From Deltaproteobacteria bacterium (GTDB taxonomy: Bacteria; UBA10199; GCA-002796325; JACPFF01): a stretch of 64,000 bases of DNA. The translations under genes and the position numbers were made by a program. Below, in pieces: positions 26,660 through 35,067 of this stretch (positions within the stretch are counted from its first letter, which is position 1; each line of letters starts with the position of its first letter). The stretch covers positions 105,351 to 169,350 of the forward strand of contig JACPFF010000019.1 of the NCBI GenBank assembly GCA_016183065.1, written 5' to 3'. Under the pieces are notes generated by a model. The model was not told the DNA's origin, ran no database searches, and worked only from the letters and a program-made list of their open reading frames with translations.

Positions 26660-26908
26660 CTCACGTATTCTCCGGCTCCGCCTCCGCGGACTTCCTCGTC
26701 CACCCGCTTTGTGGGTGCACGGACTCGGTCGTCGCCACTGCCCCCTCCAGCGGCAAAGCTGATAGTCGGGTACGTCATACGTGGTGCAACCCATTGGAAT
26801 CTGCCAAAAAACATGTGCAATTCTCAAGTGTTAGAAAGCGTATGACGTACCCTCCGGCTCCTCGTCCACCCAGCTTTGCTGGTGCACGGACTTGGTCGTC
26901 ATCATCCG
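26660..26908. repeat. GC-rich interspersed repeat (copy A), split by a MITE
   Basis: 26660-26767 and 26853-26908 carry the module TCCTCGTCCACCC-GCTTTGTGGGTGCACGGACT-CGGTCGTC, found also at 60239-60487. The left part ends in CCCTCCAGCGGCAAAGC, the first arm of the hairpin that is complete in the other copies; the MITE-like element at 26768-26852 sits between the two parts. No coding capacity. This accounts for the 350-bp gap before ahcY. Confidence 0.65.
26768..26852. mobile_element. MITE-like element, 85 bp (copy 2)
   Basis: Perfect 14-bp terminal inverted repeats GGGTACGTCATACG and CGTATGACGTACCC. The interior is the reverse complement of copy 1 minus its ~47-bp extra segment; about 57 bases in a row match copy 1 almost exactly. 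It lies within the GC-rich repeat copy A upstream of ahcY. Beyond the end, GACTAT is shared with copy 1, so homology slightly exceeds the repeat. Confidence 0.75.
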
Positions 26909-26983
26909 TTCTCCATTGACGCCCACGGGGGGCTCCTCTATGAAGCCCTCCTCGTGAAACGCTCAACAGGAAAGGATGGCACC

Positions 26984-28312
26984 ATGGGGAGAGAGGCATT
27001 AGTCACACCGCTGTGTGCGGGGGATTGCAAGGTCAAAGACCCGGGATTGGCCGAGTTTGGTCGCCGGGAGATCACGCTGGCCGAGACCGAAATGCCGGGA
27101 CTCATGGCGTTGCGTGAGGAATATGCCGCCCGTAAGCCGCTCAATGGCGCCCGGATTGCCGGCTGCCTCCATATGACGATCCAGACCGCCGTCCTGATCG
27201 AAACGCTGCAGGCCTTGGGGGCCGATGTGCGCTGGAGCTCCTGCAATATCTTTTCCACGCAGGACCACGCCGCGGCGGCCATGGCCAGGGCCGGTATCCC
27301 CGTTTTTGCCTGGAAAGGGGAAACAGAGGGAGAATATTGGTGGTGTGTCGAGCAGACGCTGCGGTGGCCGGATGGATCAGGCCCCAACATGCTCTTGGAC
27401 GATGGCGGCGATCTGACCCTCGTGATCCACGAAAAGCACCCCGAACTCCTGAAAGAGATCCGGGGGCTCTCCGAAGAAACAACCACCGGTGTCCACCGGC
27501 TCTATCAAATGATGGAGGCGGGGACGCTGGGCTGCCCGGCGTTTAACGTCAATGACTCCGTGACCAAGTCGAAATTTGATAACCTGTACGGCTGCCGGGA
27601 ATCCCTCCTCGATGGGATCAAGCGCGCAACCGATGTCATGATCGCCGGGAAAGTCGCGGTGGTCTGCGGCTACGGCGATGTCGGCAAGGGCTGTTGCCAA
27701 TCGCTGCGGGGGCAGGGGGCACGGGTCTTGGTGACAGAGATCGACCCGATCTGCGCCTTGCAAGCGGCTATGGAAGGGTACGAGGTCGTCACCATGGAGG
27801 ACGCCGCGCCATTGGGCGATCTCTTCATCACGGCCACCGGCTGTTGCGATGTGATTCGGCGTGAACATCTCGATGTGATGAAGGATCAGGCGATTGTCTG
27901 TAACATCGGGCATTTCGATGCCGAAATTGCGGTGGCCTCGATCTTCCAGGATGCCAAGCTCACGCGGCTCGAGATCAAACCTCAGGTGGATCAGGTCACG
28001 TGGCCCGATGGCAAGCGTGTGATCGTTCTCGCCGAAGGGCGATTGGTGAATCTCGGTTGTGCCACCGGTCATCCGAGCTTTGTCATGTCCAACTCCTTCA
28101 CGAATCAGGTCATGGCGCAGATCGAACTCTTTACGAATCACGCGGCCTACGAACGGAAGGTCTACACGCTCCCGAAACATCTGGATGAACGGGTCGCACG
28201 CCTTCATCTGAAAAAACTCGGCGTCAAGTTGACCACGCTCAGTGCAGCACAGGCCACGTATTTGGGCATCACGGTCGGCGGTCCCTATAAGCCGGATTAT
28301 TACCGATATTAA
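26984..28312 (+). CDS. ahcY: adenosylhomocysteinase
   Basis: 442 aa. Reversibly hydrolyses S-adenosylhomocysteine to adenosine and homocysteine, keeping the methylation cycle running. Near-complete family sequence: [49 protein letters not shown] (catalytic Lys/Asp region), the NAD-binding [18 protein letters not shown], and the C-terminal KPDYYRY. ATG 26984 starts the conserved part and has AGGAAAGGA upstream; earlier in-frame codons run into the repeat region. No methionine-cycle genes are adjacent. No SAH riboswitch could be recognised. Confidence 0.97.
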   Translation: MGREALVTPLCAGDCKVKDPGLAEFGRREITLAETEMPGLMALREEYAARKPLNGARIAGCLHMTIQTAVLIETLQALGADVRWSSCNIFSTQDHAAAAMARAGIPVFAWKGETEGEYWWCVEQTLRWPDGSGPNMLLDDGGDLTLVIHEKHPELLKEIRGLSEETTTGVHRLYQMMEAGTLGCPAFNVNDSVTKSKFDNLYGCRESLLDGIKRATDVMIAGKVAVVCGYGDVGKGCCQSLRGQGARVLVTEIDPICALQAAMEGYEVVTMEDAAPLGDLFITATGCCDVIRREHLDVMKDQAIVCNIGHFDAEIAVASIFQDAKLTRLEIKPQVDQVTWPDGKRVIVLAEGRLVNLGCATGHPSFVMSNSFTNQVMAQIELFTNHAAYERKVYTLPKHLDERVARLHLKKLGVKLTTLSAAQATYLGITVGGPYKPDYYRY

Positions 28313-28459
28313 ACGATCCCTTGATCTCGCCCAAAGAAAATGTGCGGATTGACGAGGTTGGAATTGACGCGTGCGCTCTCCCTTTGGTAACGAACACCCG
28401 CACGTGATCGTCTGCACCAGAATGGCCAGGAAAAATCGACGGTGACGCGAGGGGGAACC

Positions 28460-29545
28460 ATGTATACTGTTGCGATTGCCAATCACAAGGGGGGATCGGG
28501 CAAGACGACGACTGCAGTCAATCTCGCAGCCTCTCTTGCGGAGATGCAATATCAAGTCTTGTTGATCGACCTCGATCCGCAGTCGCATGCCACGCTCTCT
28601 TTTGGGGTCGAACTCGAGACCGATGAACCTTCAATCTTTTGGGCCATGGGGCAGGAGAATAATGACCGGGCCTTGTTGGCTGAGATTGCCATGCCGGTCG
28701 AGCGCGGACTCTCGCTCGTCCCGTCCGCGCCGCTGCCGATCCATGAAGAAGAGAGCCTTATGGGGCGCCGCGACCGCCTGCTCCGCTTGCGCGAGCTGGT
28801 GGCCCAAATCCAGAAATACGACTTTGTCGTCATCGATTGTCCGCCGGCCTTGGGTATCCTTACCTGCAATGCCTTTATGGCCAGCCAGGCCGTGTTGCTT
28901 CCGGTGGAGACGAGCTTCTATGCCATGCATGGGGTGGGGCGTGCGCTCGAGGCCATTGCAGACCTGGAAAAACGCTATGGCCATGCGGTGCGTCACATGG
29001 CGGTCGCCACGCTGTTCGATCGGCGCACGGCATTGGCCCGGGACATTTTGGAGGAACTGCGGCGCTATTTCCGCGGGGCGATGCTCGATACGGTCATCCA
29101 CCAATCGATCCATCTGCGGGAGGCCTCCAGCCATGGTAAGCCGGTCACGGCGTACGCGCCGAGTTCACGCGGGTGCCGGGACTATTGCGATCTGGCCGAG
29201 GAATTCCTTCAACGCATCGGCGTGACGACCGGAGAAGTGGCGAGCGGCTGCAGTGAAGAAGTCGTGCTGCTGGCGCAGATGTACGGCAATTCCCGTGAAA
29301 CGATTGAACGACTGCGCGATGCCGGCTACACGACGCTCGAGGGGTTGCGGCGTGCCCAGGCCAAGAAGCTGGCCCATCATGCGGGATTAAGCCAGCATGT
29401 TGCGCGGCAGATGATCCGTCATGCGACGCGGATGCAGGGATTTACGACGAGCACGCGGCATCGTGCACCACTCCCCGCAGAGCCACGAGCGGTGGATCTT
29501 GGCGAGGCATCGGTTTCACCGGACAATCTGCAGGCGGTGGGGTAG
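28460..29545 (+). CDS. ParA-family ATPase with C-terminal helix-hairpin-helix
   Basis: 361 aa from ATG 28460 (GAGGGGGA upstream). Residues 1-~255 are ParA/Soj: NHKGGSGKTTTAVNLA (deviant Walker A), LLIDLDPQSHAT, VVIDCPPALG, and the ...SSRG...Y block near the end. Residues ~285-325, ETIERLRDAGYTTLEGLRRA plus AKKLAHHAGLSQHVARQMI, form an HhH_5-like unit of the type that binds DNA without sequence specificity. No parB is adjacent, and this is not the usual oriC cluster. It may position or load on DNA directly. ahcY lies upstream across a 147-bp gap with nothing else recognised. Confidence 0.87.
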   Translation: MYTVAIANHKGGSGKTTTAVNLAASLAEMQYQVLLIDLDPQSHATLSFGVELETDEPSIFWAMGQENNDRALLAEIAMPVERGLSLVPSAPLPIHEEESLMGRRDRLLRLRELVAQIQKYDFVVIDCPPALGILTCNAFMASQAVLLPVETSFYAMHGVGRALEAIADLEKRYGHAVRHMAVATLFDRRTALARDILEELRRYFRGAMLDTVIHQSIHLREASSHGKPVTAYAPSSRGCRDYCDLAEEFLQRIGVTTGEVASGCSEEVVLLAQMYGNSRETIERLRDAGYTTLEGLRRAQAKKLAHHAGLSQHVARQMIRHATRMQGFTTSTRHRAPLPAEPRAVDLGEASVSPDNLQAVG

Positions 29546-29551
29546 CAGGCC

Positions 29552-29857
29552 CTACCGCGTCTTTTGTCCCCACTCCTCTGGCGTGTAGGCGTGGATCTGG
29601 ATGGCATGCAGTGTCGATGCCATGGCGCGGCTGAGCGCGGCATAGATCAGGCGATGTCGCGCGAGTCGTGCAAGCCCGAACAATCGCGTGCTCACGATCG
29701 TCAACTGACAGTGCATGCCACCATGCGCGCGTGCCTCACGATGGCCCGTGTGCAGATGACTGACATCCATCAGTTCCAGATAGGTCGGCTGAAAGGTGTC
29801 CCGGAGAGATTGCTCCATCTGTTGCATGGCGGAAGGTGCGGAGGTGGCCCGATGCAT
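29552..29857 (-). CDS. BolA-family protein
   Basis: 101 aa. BolA hallmarks: LELMDVSHLHTGH, HCQLTIVSTRLFGLARLARHRLIYAAL, and a C-terminal IQIHAYTPEEW. BolA proteins partner with CGFS glutaredoxins in Fe-S handling or act as regulators. ATG 29857 is supported by AAGGA nine bases upstream, which lies in the end of the SDR gene; the two are probably cotranscribed. A second BolA paralogue lies at 45836 next to grxD. The metal-ligand His in the HRL segment is present. Confidence 0.85.
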   Translation of the reverse strand: MHRATSAPSAMQQMEQSLRDTFQPTYLELMDVSHLHTGHREARAHGGMHCQLTIVSTRLFGLARLARHRLIYAALSRAMASTLHAIQIHAYTPEEWGQKTR

Positions 29858-29861
29858 GACG

Positions 29862-31592
29862 TTAATCCTTCATCCGCTCGCCTTGCTGCTCCGTGCGGAA
29901 GATCCAGCTCACAAATTTGCTGATCAATATCGGATGGTGCCCCTCGGCATCGACTTCCCAATAGCGATCCCCCTGGGCATTGTAGGAGCTCGTGTCGCGG
30001 GGATCGCTGCGCTGCAATTGCTCCAAAATACGTTGCGCGCGCGCCATCCATCGGGTCCAGTTCGTGGCGCGCAGGTCGACCCATCCTTCCGCGGCCCACT
30101 CCTCCAGATCGGCCTCTTCGGCGGACTGGGCGCCGCTTAAATGGCTCTTGGACGGGATGTGGATGGTCTGGCCGCGCAACAATCGCTGGCCATCGGGCAT
30201 GAGAATGGGAATGCCGATGGAGATGATCCGCGATCGCAGGGTCACGTCGGTCGTGATGAGCGCCGATGTCTTTTCACTGATCTGCTCCGGGGTCGCCTGC
30301 AGCATCTCTTCGCAATTGGGGAAGACGCGCGAGAGGAGATAGGCCTCATAGAGGTACTTCGCCACCGTGGGACCACCGGTCTCAAAGGTAATGCTCTCGA
30401 TGCCGGTTTCCTCCTCGAGTTGCCGGAGTTGGGCGAGGGCTTTCCCCCGCATATACCCGGCACGATAGGTCGGTCCCATGGTCGAGATGTCGAGGGCGGC
30501 AATAATATCATGACCGGTATTGCGGCCCTGGATCTCCCAGACCGCGACCTGGGCAATCTCTTCGGGGGTGATGAATTCCATTTGCGAGTGATCGGTCACC
30601 AGCGCGAATTCATGGTGCGACCACATGCCGTTTTCCCCCGTGTCGATGTAGGGGGCCTCGAGCGGCCGGGGCTGACCGGTATCATCGGTGAGATAGCGCG
30701 GTGTGAGGGAACCGGCACGGGCCATGGCGCCCTTGCGCACCGGGAGTGCGGCCTCCGGCGGACAGTCTTCGAGATAGAACGGTTTGCCGCGATAGACGAT
30801 CGGCCCGAACCCGATTTTTTTCCATCCGATATAGGCCGTGGGTTTCAACTCCTTGACAATGGGACCGCCCGGCGTTCGGGCAAGGAGAAAGAGGAGGAGC
30901 GAGTGTGCACCGGCAATCGCGGCCTTGGACAAGAGTAATTGCGAATCGCGGCCTTCACTGTGCGTGTAGGGGATGGTGATGCCGAGCCCGCCGGTGCCGC
31001 TGGTGCCAATCTTCAGATAAAAATCGGTCTTCGCCTCGAGCATCGATTGCCACAAGATCTGGATGTGACGAATGAGTTGGGGAATACCGAGGGCCAGACA
31101 GAGACGTTCGCTCATCCCCTCCAGGAGATCAAAGGATTGTTGCTCATCCACTGCCGAGCGGAGCTGTTGTGCCGCGCTGTAGACATCGGAATAGGCGAGC
31201 GCGGTCGCCGAATTGACACAATCGAGAATGATCTCGGGCCGGTACTCCATGCACCACTGATAGAGGGTCGCCTGTGTGAGAATGCTCTCACGCATCGGGT
31301 GCAAGAGGAGGTCGGTCAATCGGGCCCGGTGTACCGGGTCGGCGAGCCGTTCCGTGCGCGGGAGATCCTTCAGGTCGAGCGGGGCAAAGATGTCGCCGCC
31401 GAGCGGGGTCAATCGGCAGGCGGTGTCGGGGAATTGTGCGTGCAATTGGGCAATGCTGTCGATCGCATCCTCTTCAACCAGCGAGGCGATCATCAGTTCG
31501 GCCACCTCTTCGTCGATGAGATGGCGGCAGATGGCCTGGCCGACGAGCCCCGCACCCCCAAGGACCATCACGCGTTTTCCGTGCAGTTCCAC
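29862..31592 (-). CDS. large Rossmann-fold (SDR-like) protein, 576 aa
   Basis: The start is GTG 31592, with AAGGAGGT six bases upstream. Residues ~7-18, VMVLGGAGLVGQA, are an NAD(P)-binding GxGxxG-type motif of extended short-chain dehydrogenases. The protein is nearly twice the normal SDR length; the C-terminal ~300 residues are not recognised and contain conserved-looking blocks (GHDIIAALDISTMGPTYRAG, ETGGPTVAKYLYEAY). Role and substrate unknown. bolA follows four bases later. Confidence 0.72.
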   Translation of the reverse strand: MELHGKRVMVLGGAGLVGQAICRHLIDEEVAELMIASLVEEDAIDSIAQLHAQFPDTACRLTPLGGDIFAPLDLKDLPRTERLADPVHRARLTDLLLHPMRESILTQATLYQWCMEYRPEIILDCVNSATALAYSDVYSAAQQLRSAVDEQQSFDLLEGMSERLCLALGIPQLIRHIQILWQSMLEAKTDFYLKIGTSGTGGLGITIPYTHSEGRDSQLLLSKAAIAGAHSLLLFLLARTPGGPIVKELKPTAYIGWKKIGFGPIVYRGKPFYLEDCPPEAALPVRKGAMARAGSLTPRYLTDDTGQPRPLEAPYIDTGENGMWSHHEFALVTDHSQMEFITPEEIAQVAVWEIQGRNTGHDIIAALDISTMGPTYRAGYMRGKALAQLRQLEEETGIESITFETGGPTVAKYLYEAYLLSRVFPNCEEMLQATPEQISEKTSALITTDVTLRSRIISIGIPILMPDGQRLLRGQTIHIPSKSHLSGAQSAEEADLEEWAAEGWVDLRATNWTRWMARAQRILEQLQRSDPRDTSSYNAQGDRYWEVDAEGHHPILISKFVSWIFRTEQQGERMKD

Positions 31593-31631
31593 AGCGACCT
31601 CCTTGATGTCTCTTCGACGTCGAAGCAGGAC

Positions 31632-32735
31632 CTACTGTTTCTTGATGCGGGCGACAAGGAGGATTCGCAGCGCGAGCGGGAGGAATGCTGCGAGGAGGAA
31701 GAGGCTGAAGGTCTGCCATGCCCACGTCGCATGGCGCTGGATGAGTAGGGTGCAGCCTTCCTTATTGAGCGGTGGCGAAAATGGCATGGTGGGGGACACC
31801 TGCGAGACGCTTGGCGCAGGTTTCGTGGGGTCTTTGACTGCGCTCTTTGCGCACGTCTTGGTGAGGAAGTTGGGATATTCGGTTTGCGGATCGCAACAGA
31901 TCGTCATGCCGAGCTGGATCATCTGCGCCGTGCAACTGTAAGGATATGTTGCGCCTGGTGGGGGAGCGGGGTCAGGGGGGTCCTCTTTGCCCGTTCCATC
32001 AGTCGATGCCGCACAGGTGTTGTGGGCCACGCTCCCCGTGGTCGTGACCGTATTGGCATCGTGCACGCAGGTCAAGGTGTCCGGGAGGTAATAGATCCCG
32101 TAATTCCCATTGCTGCTGATGGTATTGTCTTTAATCGTATTCCCATTCTGCTTCAATGTCATGCCGGTGCTGACGGAACTGCTCGTAATGGTGTTTGCGG
32201 TGATGGAGTTTCCCGTGCCATCGATATAGATCCCGTGTCCCAACGTCGTTGAAATCGTGTTTTTCAGAATGATGTTATTGCTGCTCATGATGCAGAGGCC
32301 ATTCATCGATTTCTTCTGGACCTCGAGGGCGATGCCATCAATTTTATGGGCATTAGACTTGAGTGCCAGGGAGCAAAATGAGGAGCCCATCAATGCCATT
32401 CCGGTCGGGAAAATAATCCGGGCATTCTCGATTCCTTGCAGATGAATGCCCCAGTCCGCGGTGAGGACGATGAAGGATGGATAGATAATCGTCCCCTTGA
32501 TGGTGATGAGTGACTTCCCCGAGTCATCGAGACAAGTCGCCGTGTTGGCGGCATATTCCGTTTCGGGATAGTTGGGCGTGCTATGGGCCCACGTGAGGGC
32601 CTTTTGCAGTTGCTCGGCGGTGGTGACCACGCATTTTGGCACTGCGCTGCTGTTGCGACTGAGGAGCATGCACCCCGTACACAAGAGCATGATCATGAGC
32701 GTATCAAAACGTCGGTGCCACATCATCGACCTCAT
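31632..32735 (-). CDS. secreted beta-helix protein with Cys C-terminal tail
   Basis: 367 aa. ATG 32735 is chosen because it overlaps the stop of the 24-codon ORF (ATGA at 32732-32735); a second ATG pair lies four codons later. A signal peptide (MIMLLCTGCMLL) is followed by a right-handed beta-helix region with NosD-like repeats (SNNIILKNTISTTLGHGIYI, NSITANTITSSS, NTIKDNTISSNGNYGIYYL). Then comes a Cys module (CTAQMIQLGMTICCDPQTE), a linker and a tail: Glu-Gly-Cys328, hydrophobic helix, basic ARIKKQ. This matches tripartite C-terminal sorting signals. It is the third of three neighbouring genes with the same module and tail. Confidence 0.78.
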   Translation of the reverse strand: MRSMMWHRRFDTLMIMLLCTGCMLLSRNSSAVPKCVVTTAEQLQKALTWAHSTPNYPETEYAANTATCLDDSGKSLITIKGTIIYPSFIVLTADWGIHLQGIENARIIFPTGMALMGSSFCSLALKSNAHKIDGIALEVQKKSMNGLCIMSSNNIILKNTISTTLGHGIYIDGTGNSITANTITSSSVSTGMTLKQNGNTIKDNTISSNGNYGIYYLPDTLTCVHDANTVTTTGSVAHNTCAASTDGTGKEDPPDPAPPPGATYPYSCTAQMIQLGMTICCDPQTEYPNFLTKTCAKSAVKDPTKPAPSVSQVSPTMPFSPPLNKEGCTLLIQRHATWAWQTFSLFLLAAFLPLALRILLVARIKKQ

Positions 32736-32806
32736 TTGAAACGGTTCGGGATAAGCAGGTTCATCCCAACGGCCCAAATCGCAATGGCAATGAAGAACCA
32801 TGTCAT
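32732..32806 (-). CDS. 24-aa hydrophobic microprotein overlapped on both sides
   Basis: A 75-bp frame between two larger genes. Its ATG overlaps the upstream stop (ATGA at 32803-32806) and its TGA overlaps the downstream ATG (ATGA at 32732-32735). The peptide is a single hydrophobic helix, starting MTWFFIAIAIWAVG and ending in a short basic tail NRFK. Double overlap and strong hydrophobicity argue for a translated gene, or at least a translational relay. It may act in the membrane with the two neighbouring sorted proteins. No homologue recognised. Confidence 0.6.
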   Translation of the reverse strand: MTWFFIAIAIWAVGMNLLIPNRFK

Positions 32807-33696
32807 ACTGGGGGTCCCTTTGTCTGCCGTTGCCATGTCCAGAACGCTCCGAGCAACAATCCCATGCCGACAAGGAGGAGCCCGATGGCGATATGATCGG
32901 TCTGACCCTGTCCGGAGGTCTTGATCAGGAGACACCCGCCACCGCCAGCGCCATAGAGATCGCCGGTGTATTCAAGTGGTGCCACCTGTTCGAATGGCAC
33001 AGGCGTGCCGTCGTCGGGTGTTGGCGCATCAGGGAATGGCACGCAGGTTTCGGTTGCGGGATCGGCCATTTCGGTCGCCGGATCACAACATTGTGTCATC
33101 CCCAACAGGAGGTCCTCTTCCGTGCAATCGTAGGGCCCGACTACGGGGTCCTCTCCCTCTTCCGGGACGAAGAACGGGATAATCGGCACAACGGATACGG
33201 GGAGTGTCACCGCGTTTGCCAAGGAGACTTCGTATCCTGGCGGTATCCCTTTGCCGTCTTGCCACACTTTGGCGATCCACACGGTGGAAGAAGTCGTGAG
33301 TTGAGGATTGGCATCAAGGGTAAAGAGACAGGTGAACGCGTACTCTTGTGGCACAGCCTTGGCGGTCACGTCACATTGACTCGATTGTTCCCCATTTTGC
33401 GAGAGGAAGAGTGGTTGTGCATAGGAGATCTTGCCGTTTTGGGTCGGCGGGGGCGCATTTTTTTCCCTGTACAATGCCAGGAGTGGCTGTGTCACACTTT
33501 GGCTCTTGAACGTCCCTTTGATGGTAAACGTGGTAACGTCCGCCTCCACGCCTTTGGTAATGACGACATCGCTGTATTCCGAGGGGGGTTGGAGCGTGAG
33601 CGCGCGTGCGCCCGGAAGAGAGACAAGGCCCAAGATCGTCCAGACGGCGATCAGGGTCACGTAGCGGACTGAGAGAGCAAAGTGATCGTTCAACAT
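32803..33696 (-). CDS. secreted protein with CCDP module and Cys C-terminal tail
   Basis: 297 aa from ATG 33696, preceded by GGAGGA. The signal peptide ends near LPGARA. Residues ~35-190 are strand-rich and unrecognised. Then PYDCTEEDLLLGMTQCCDP shares the Cys module of the 31632 gene. The C-terminus has Gly-Gly-Gly-Gly-Cys255, a ~20-residue hydrophobic helix and the basic WQRQTK, a tripartite sorting signal. Driven by a consensus sigma-54 promoter 24-39 bp upstream. The stop overlaps the microprotein start. Confidence 0.78.
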   Translation of the reverse strand: MLNDHFALSVRYVTLIAVWTILGLVSLPGARALTLQPPSEYSDVVITKGVEADVTTFTIKGTFKSQSVTQPLLALYREKNAPPPTQNGKISYAQPLFLSQNGEQSSQCDVTAKAVPQEYAFTCLFTLDANPQLTTSSTVWIAKVWQDGKGIPPGYEVSLANAVTLPVSVVPIIPFFVPEEGEDPVVGPYDCTEEDLLLGMTQCCDPATEMADPATETCVPFPDAPTPDDGTPVPFEQVAPLEYTGDLYGAGGGGCLLIKTSGQGQTDHIAIGLLLVGMGLLLGAFWTWQRQTKGPPV

Positions 33697-33719
33697 AACA
33701 ATTCCTCCGCTCATTGTAC

Positions 33720-33735
33720 AGCAAACCGCGTGCCA
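33720..33735 (-). promoter_or_regulatory. sigma-54 promoter of the 32803-33696 gene
   Basis: The minus strand reads TGGCACGCGGTTTGCT, a perfect -24/-12 match. Transcript start near 33709, leader ~13 nt including GGAGGA. Directly upstream is TTGTCGTATAAT, similar to TTGTCGCATAAC ahead of the 35052 promoter. ATTTCA lies at 33760-33765. Confidence 0.82.
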
Positions 33736-33868
33736 ATTATACGACAAAATAGGGCCGCTATTTCAGTGGGTTATGCGTCGTTTTTTGAGTACTCCTTAAA
33801 AGTGAGGCATTTGCTCCCCAGTCGATCCGTCCACAGTATCCACGTCAATCAAAACCAGGGAACAATGG

Positions 33869-34021
33869 AGACGGAGCAAACGGGATGTTGCCACTGTTGG
33901 AGGGGCTCGCGTCGCCCCCTCCAGCGGCAAAGCCGCTGGAGCCTCCCCCTCAGCGCCGCGGTGCGGCTGGGCCGTGGGGCCCCGGACTGACGTCCGGGGC
34001 CCCACTCCATTTGCTCCGTCT
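33869..34021. repeat. GC-rich interspersed repeat (copy B), multi-hairpin
   Basis: Outer arms AGACGGAGCAAA (33869-33880) and TTTGCTCCGTCT (34010-34021) are perfect inverted copies. Inside are CTCCAGCGGC/GCCGCTGGAG, GCCGC/GCGGC and GGGGCCCCGGAC/GTCCGGGGCCCC hairpins. The inner part matches copy C at 60239. It fills the 352-bp gap between two sorted-protein genes. No coding potential. Confidence 0.7.
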
Positions 34022-34048
34022 GACCGTATCTGACTGTCACTCACATCG

Positions 34049-34984
34049 TTATTTGTCGTCGTGTCCCGATTCTCGGCGGAGACGGATGAGGCCGAAGAGG
34101 CTCAAGGCCGCGATGCCGGAGAGGAGGAGGTAGAAGCCGTCGGAGTGTTGAAGTTCGCTCTGGAGCGAGCAACCGCCGCCGCCACCTTTGGCTGGCGTGC
34201 CAGCGGGGTCACCATCACCAGGCTCGTCACCTCCGTCTTCGGTCGCCGCAGGCGGATCGACTATCAGCGTGCTCGGGTCGTAGCACCCGTTGGTGGCATC
34301 GTACGCCTGACCCGCCGGGCAGCAGAGGGCCGGGTTGAATGCCACGATGGTCGGGTCACAGGTGCTGGCCGGATCAGGAGTCTCCTCGGGATCTGGCTTG
34401 GGATCAGGATCCGCAATCGGATCCGGTGTTGCCGCCTTCACCGCAGTCGCCTTCTCAATCGCCGTGGCAAAGAGCTCTAGTGGGCAATCGTTCAGTTTTG
34501 AACAGCCACCGCTACTCTTGTACCAATCACACTGCACCTTTGCTTTCTCGGCGGTAGGAAGATCACTGGCACTCTTGAGAGGAAGGCCACCCATCGAATA
34601 GCGGCAAGCTGTTTGGCCATCATGGAGGTCAAAGTTGATCGCGGTCTTTCCATCGTTATTAGCGTCGAGATTCTTCGGTGTGCAGGCATAGATATGTTGT
34701 GTGTTGGATCCGACATCCTGGCAGGTCCACCAACTTGGATTTTCCAGCGTCCCCTGCATGCCAGCGATGGTGACGCCGAACAGATATTTGACTGCATTCG
34801 TATTTTCCACATCCGTATATTTATAGAGCGTTACCAGTGGCATTGTTATTGTAAGCTGTGTATCTGTACATTTTTGCAGTGACGAAGTCGCTGTTGCATT
34901 CCCAGCGAAGATGAGTGCGCATGATGCCGCCATGATCACTATGCCACTCTTCCCCATCAGGCACTTCTGAATTTTCCGTAACAT
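34049..34984 (-). CDS. secreted Cys-rich protein with GGGGGC C-terminal tail
   Basis: 311 aa from ATG 34984 (GGAGGAG upstream). Signal peptide to about residue 31 (CALIFAGNATA). Residues ~35-185 are Cys-rich and probably disulfide-bonded; ~190-215 is an Asp/Pro linker; CDPTIVAFNPALCCPAGQ is a variant of the Cys module in the two neighbours. The tail is Gly5-Cys272-Ser-Leu, then a hydrophobic helix and RLRRE. Separate sigma-54 promoter at 35052. Probably a surface protein processed at the Cys. Confidence 0.78.
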   Translation of the reverse strand: MLRKIQKCLMGKSGIVIMAASCALIFAGNATATSSLQKCTDTQLTITMPLVTLYKYTDVENTNAVKYLFGVTIAGMQGTLENPSWWTCQDVGSNTQHIYACTPKNLDANNDGKTAINFDLHDGQTACRYSMGGLPLKSASDLPTAEKAKVQCDWYKSSGGCSKLNDCPLELFATAIEKATAVKAATPDPIADPDPKPDPEETPDPASTCDPTIVAFNPALCCPAGQAYDATNGCYDPSTLIVDPPAATEDGGDEPGDGDPAGTPAKGGGGGCSLQSELQHSDGFYLLLSGIAALSLFGLIRLRRESGHDDK

Positions 34985-35051
34985 ATCAGCTCCTCCATTC
35001 TGCGGTTGTTCGCCGAAAACGTCCGATTCATTGCAGACGGAGTCACGATAC

Positions 35052-35067
35052 AGCAAGAGGAATGCCA
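35052..35067 (-). promoter_or_regulatory. sigma-54 promoter of the 34049-34984 gene
   Basis: The minus strand reads TGGCATTCCTCTTGCT, with correct -24/-12 spacing. Transcript start near 35041, giving a ~57-nt leader. TTGTCGCATAAC lies just upstream; TGAAAT on the plus strand at 35117-35122 is a candidate activator site. The remainder of 34985-35179 is AT-rich and carries no gene. Confidence 0.7.

Noticed and set aside
26853-26983. Possible SAH riboswitch ahead of ahcY
   Set aside because: The region is mostly interspersed repeat; the conserved SAH-binding core could not be found by eye.
27377-28588. 403-aa minus-strand frame
   Set aside because: Antisense to ahcY and the ParA start, both certain genes; typical GC-rich shadow frame.
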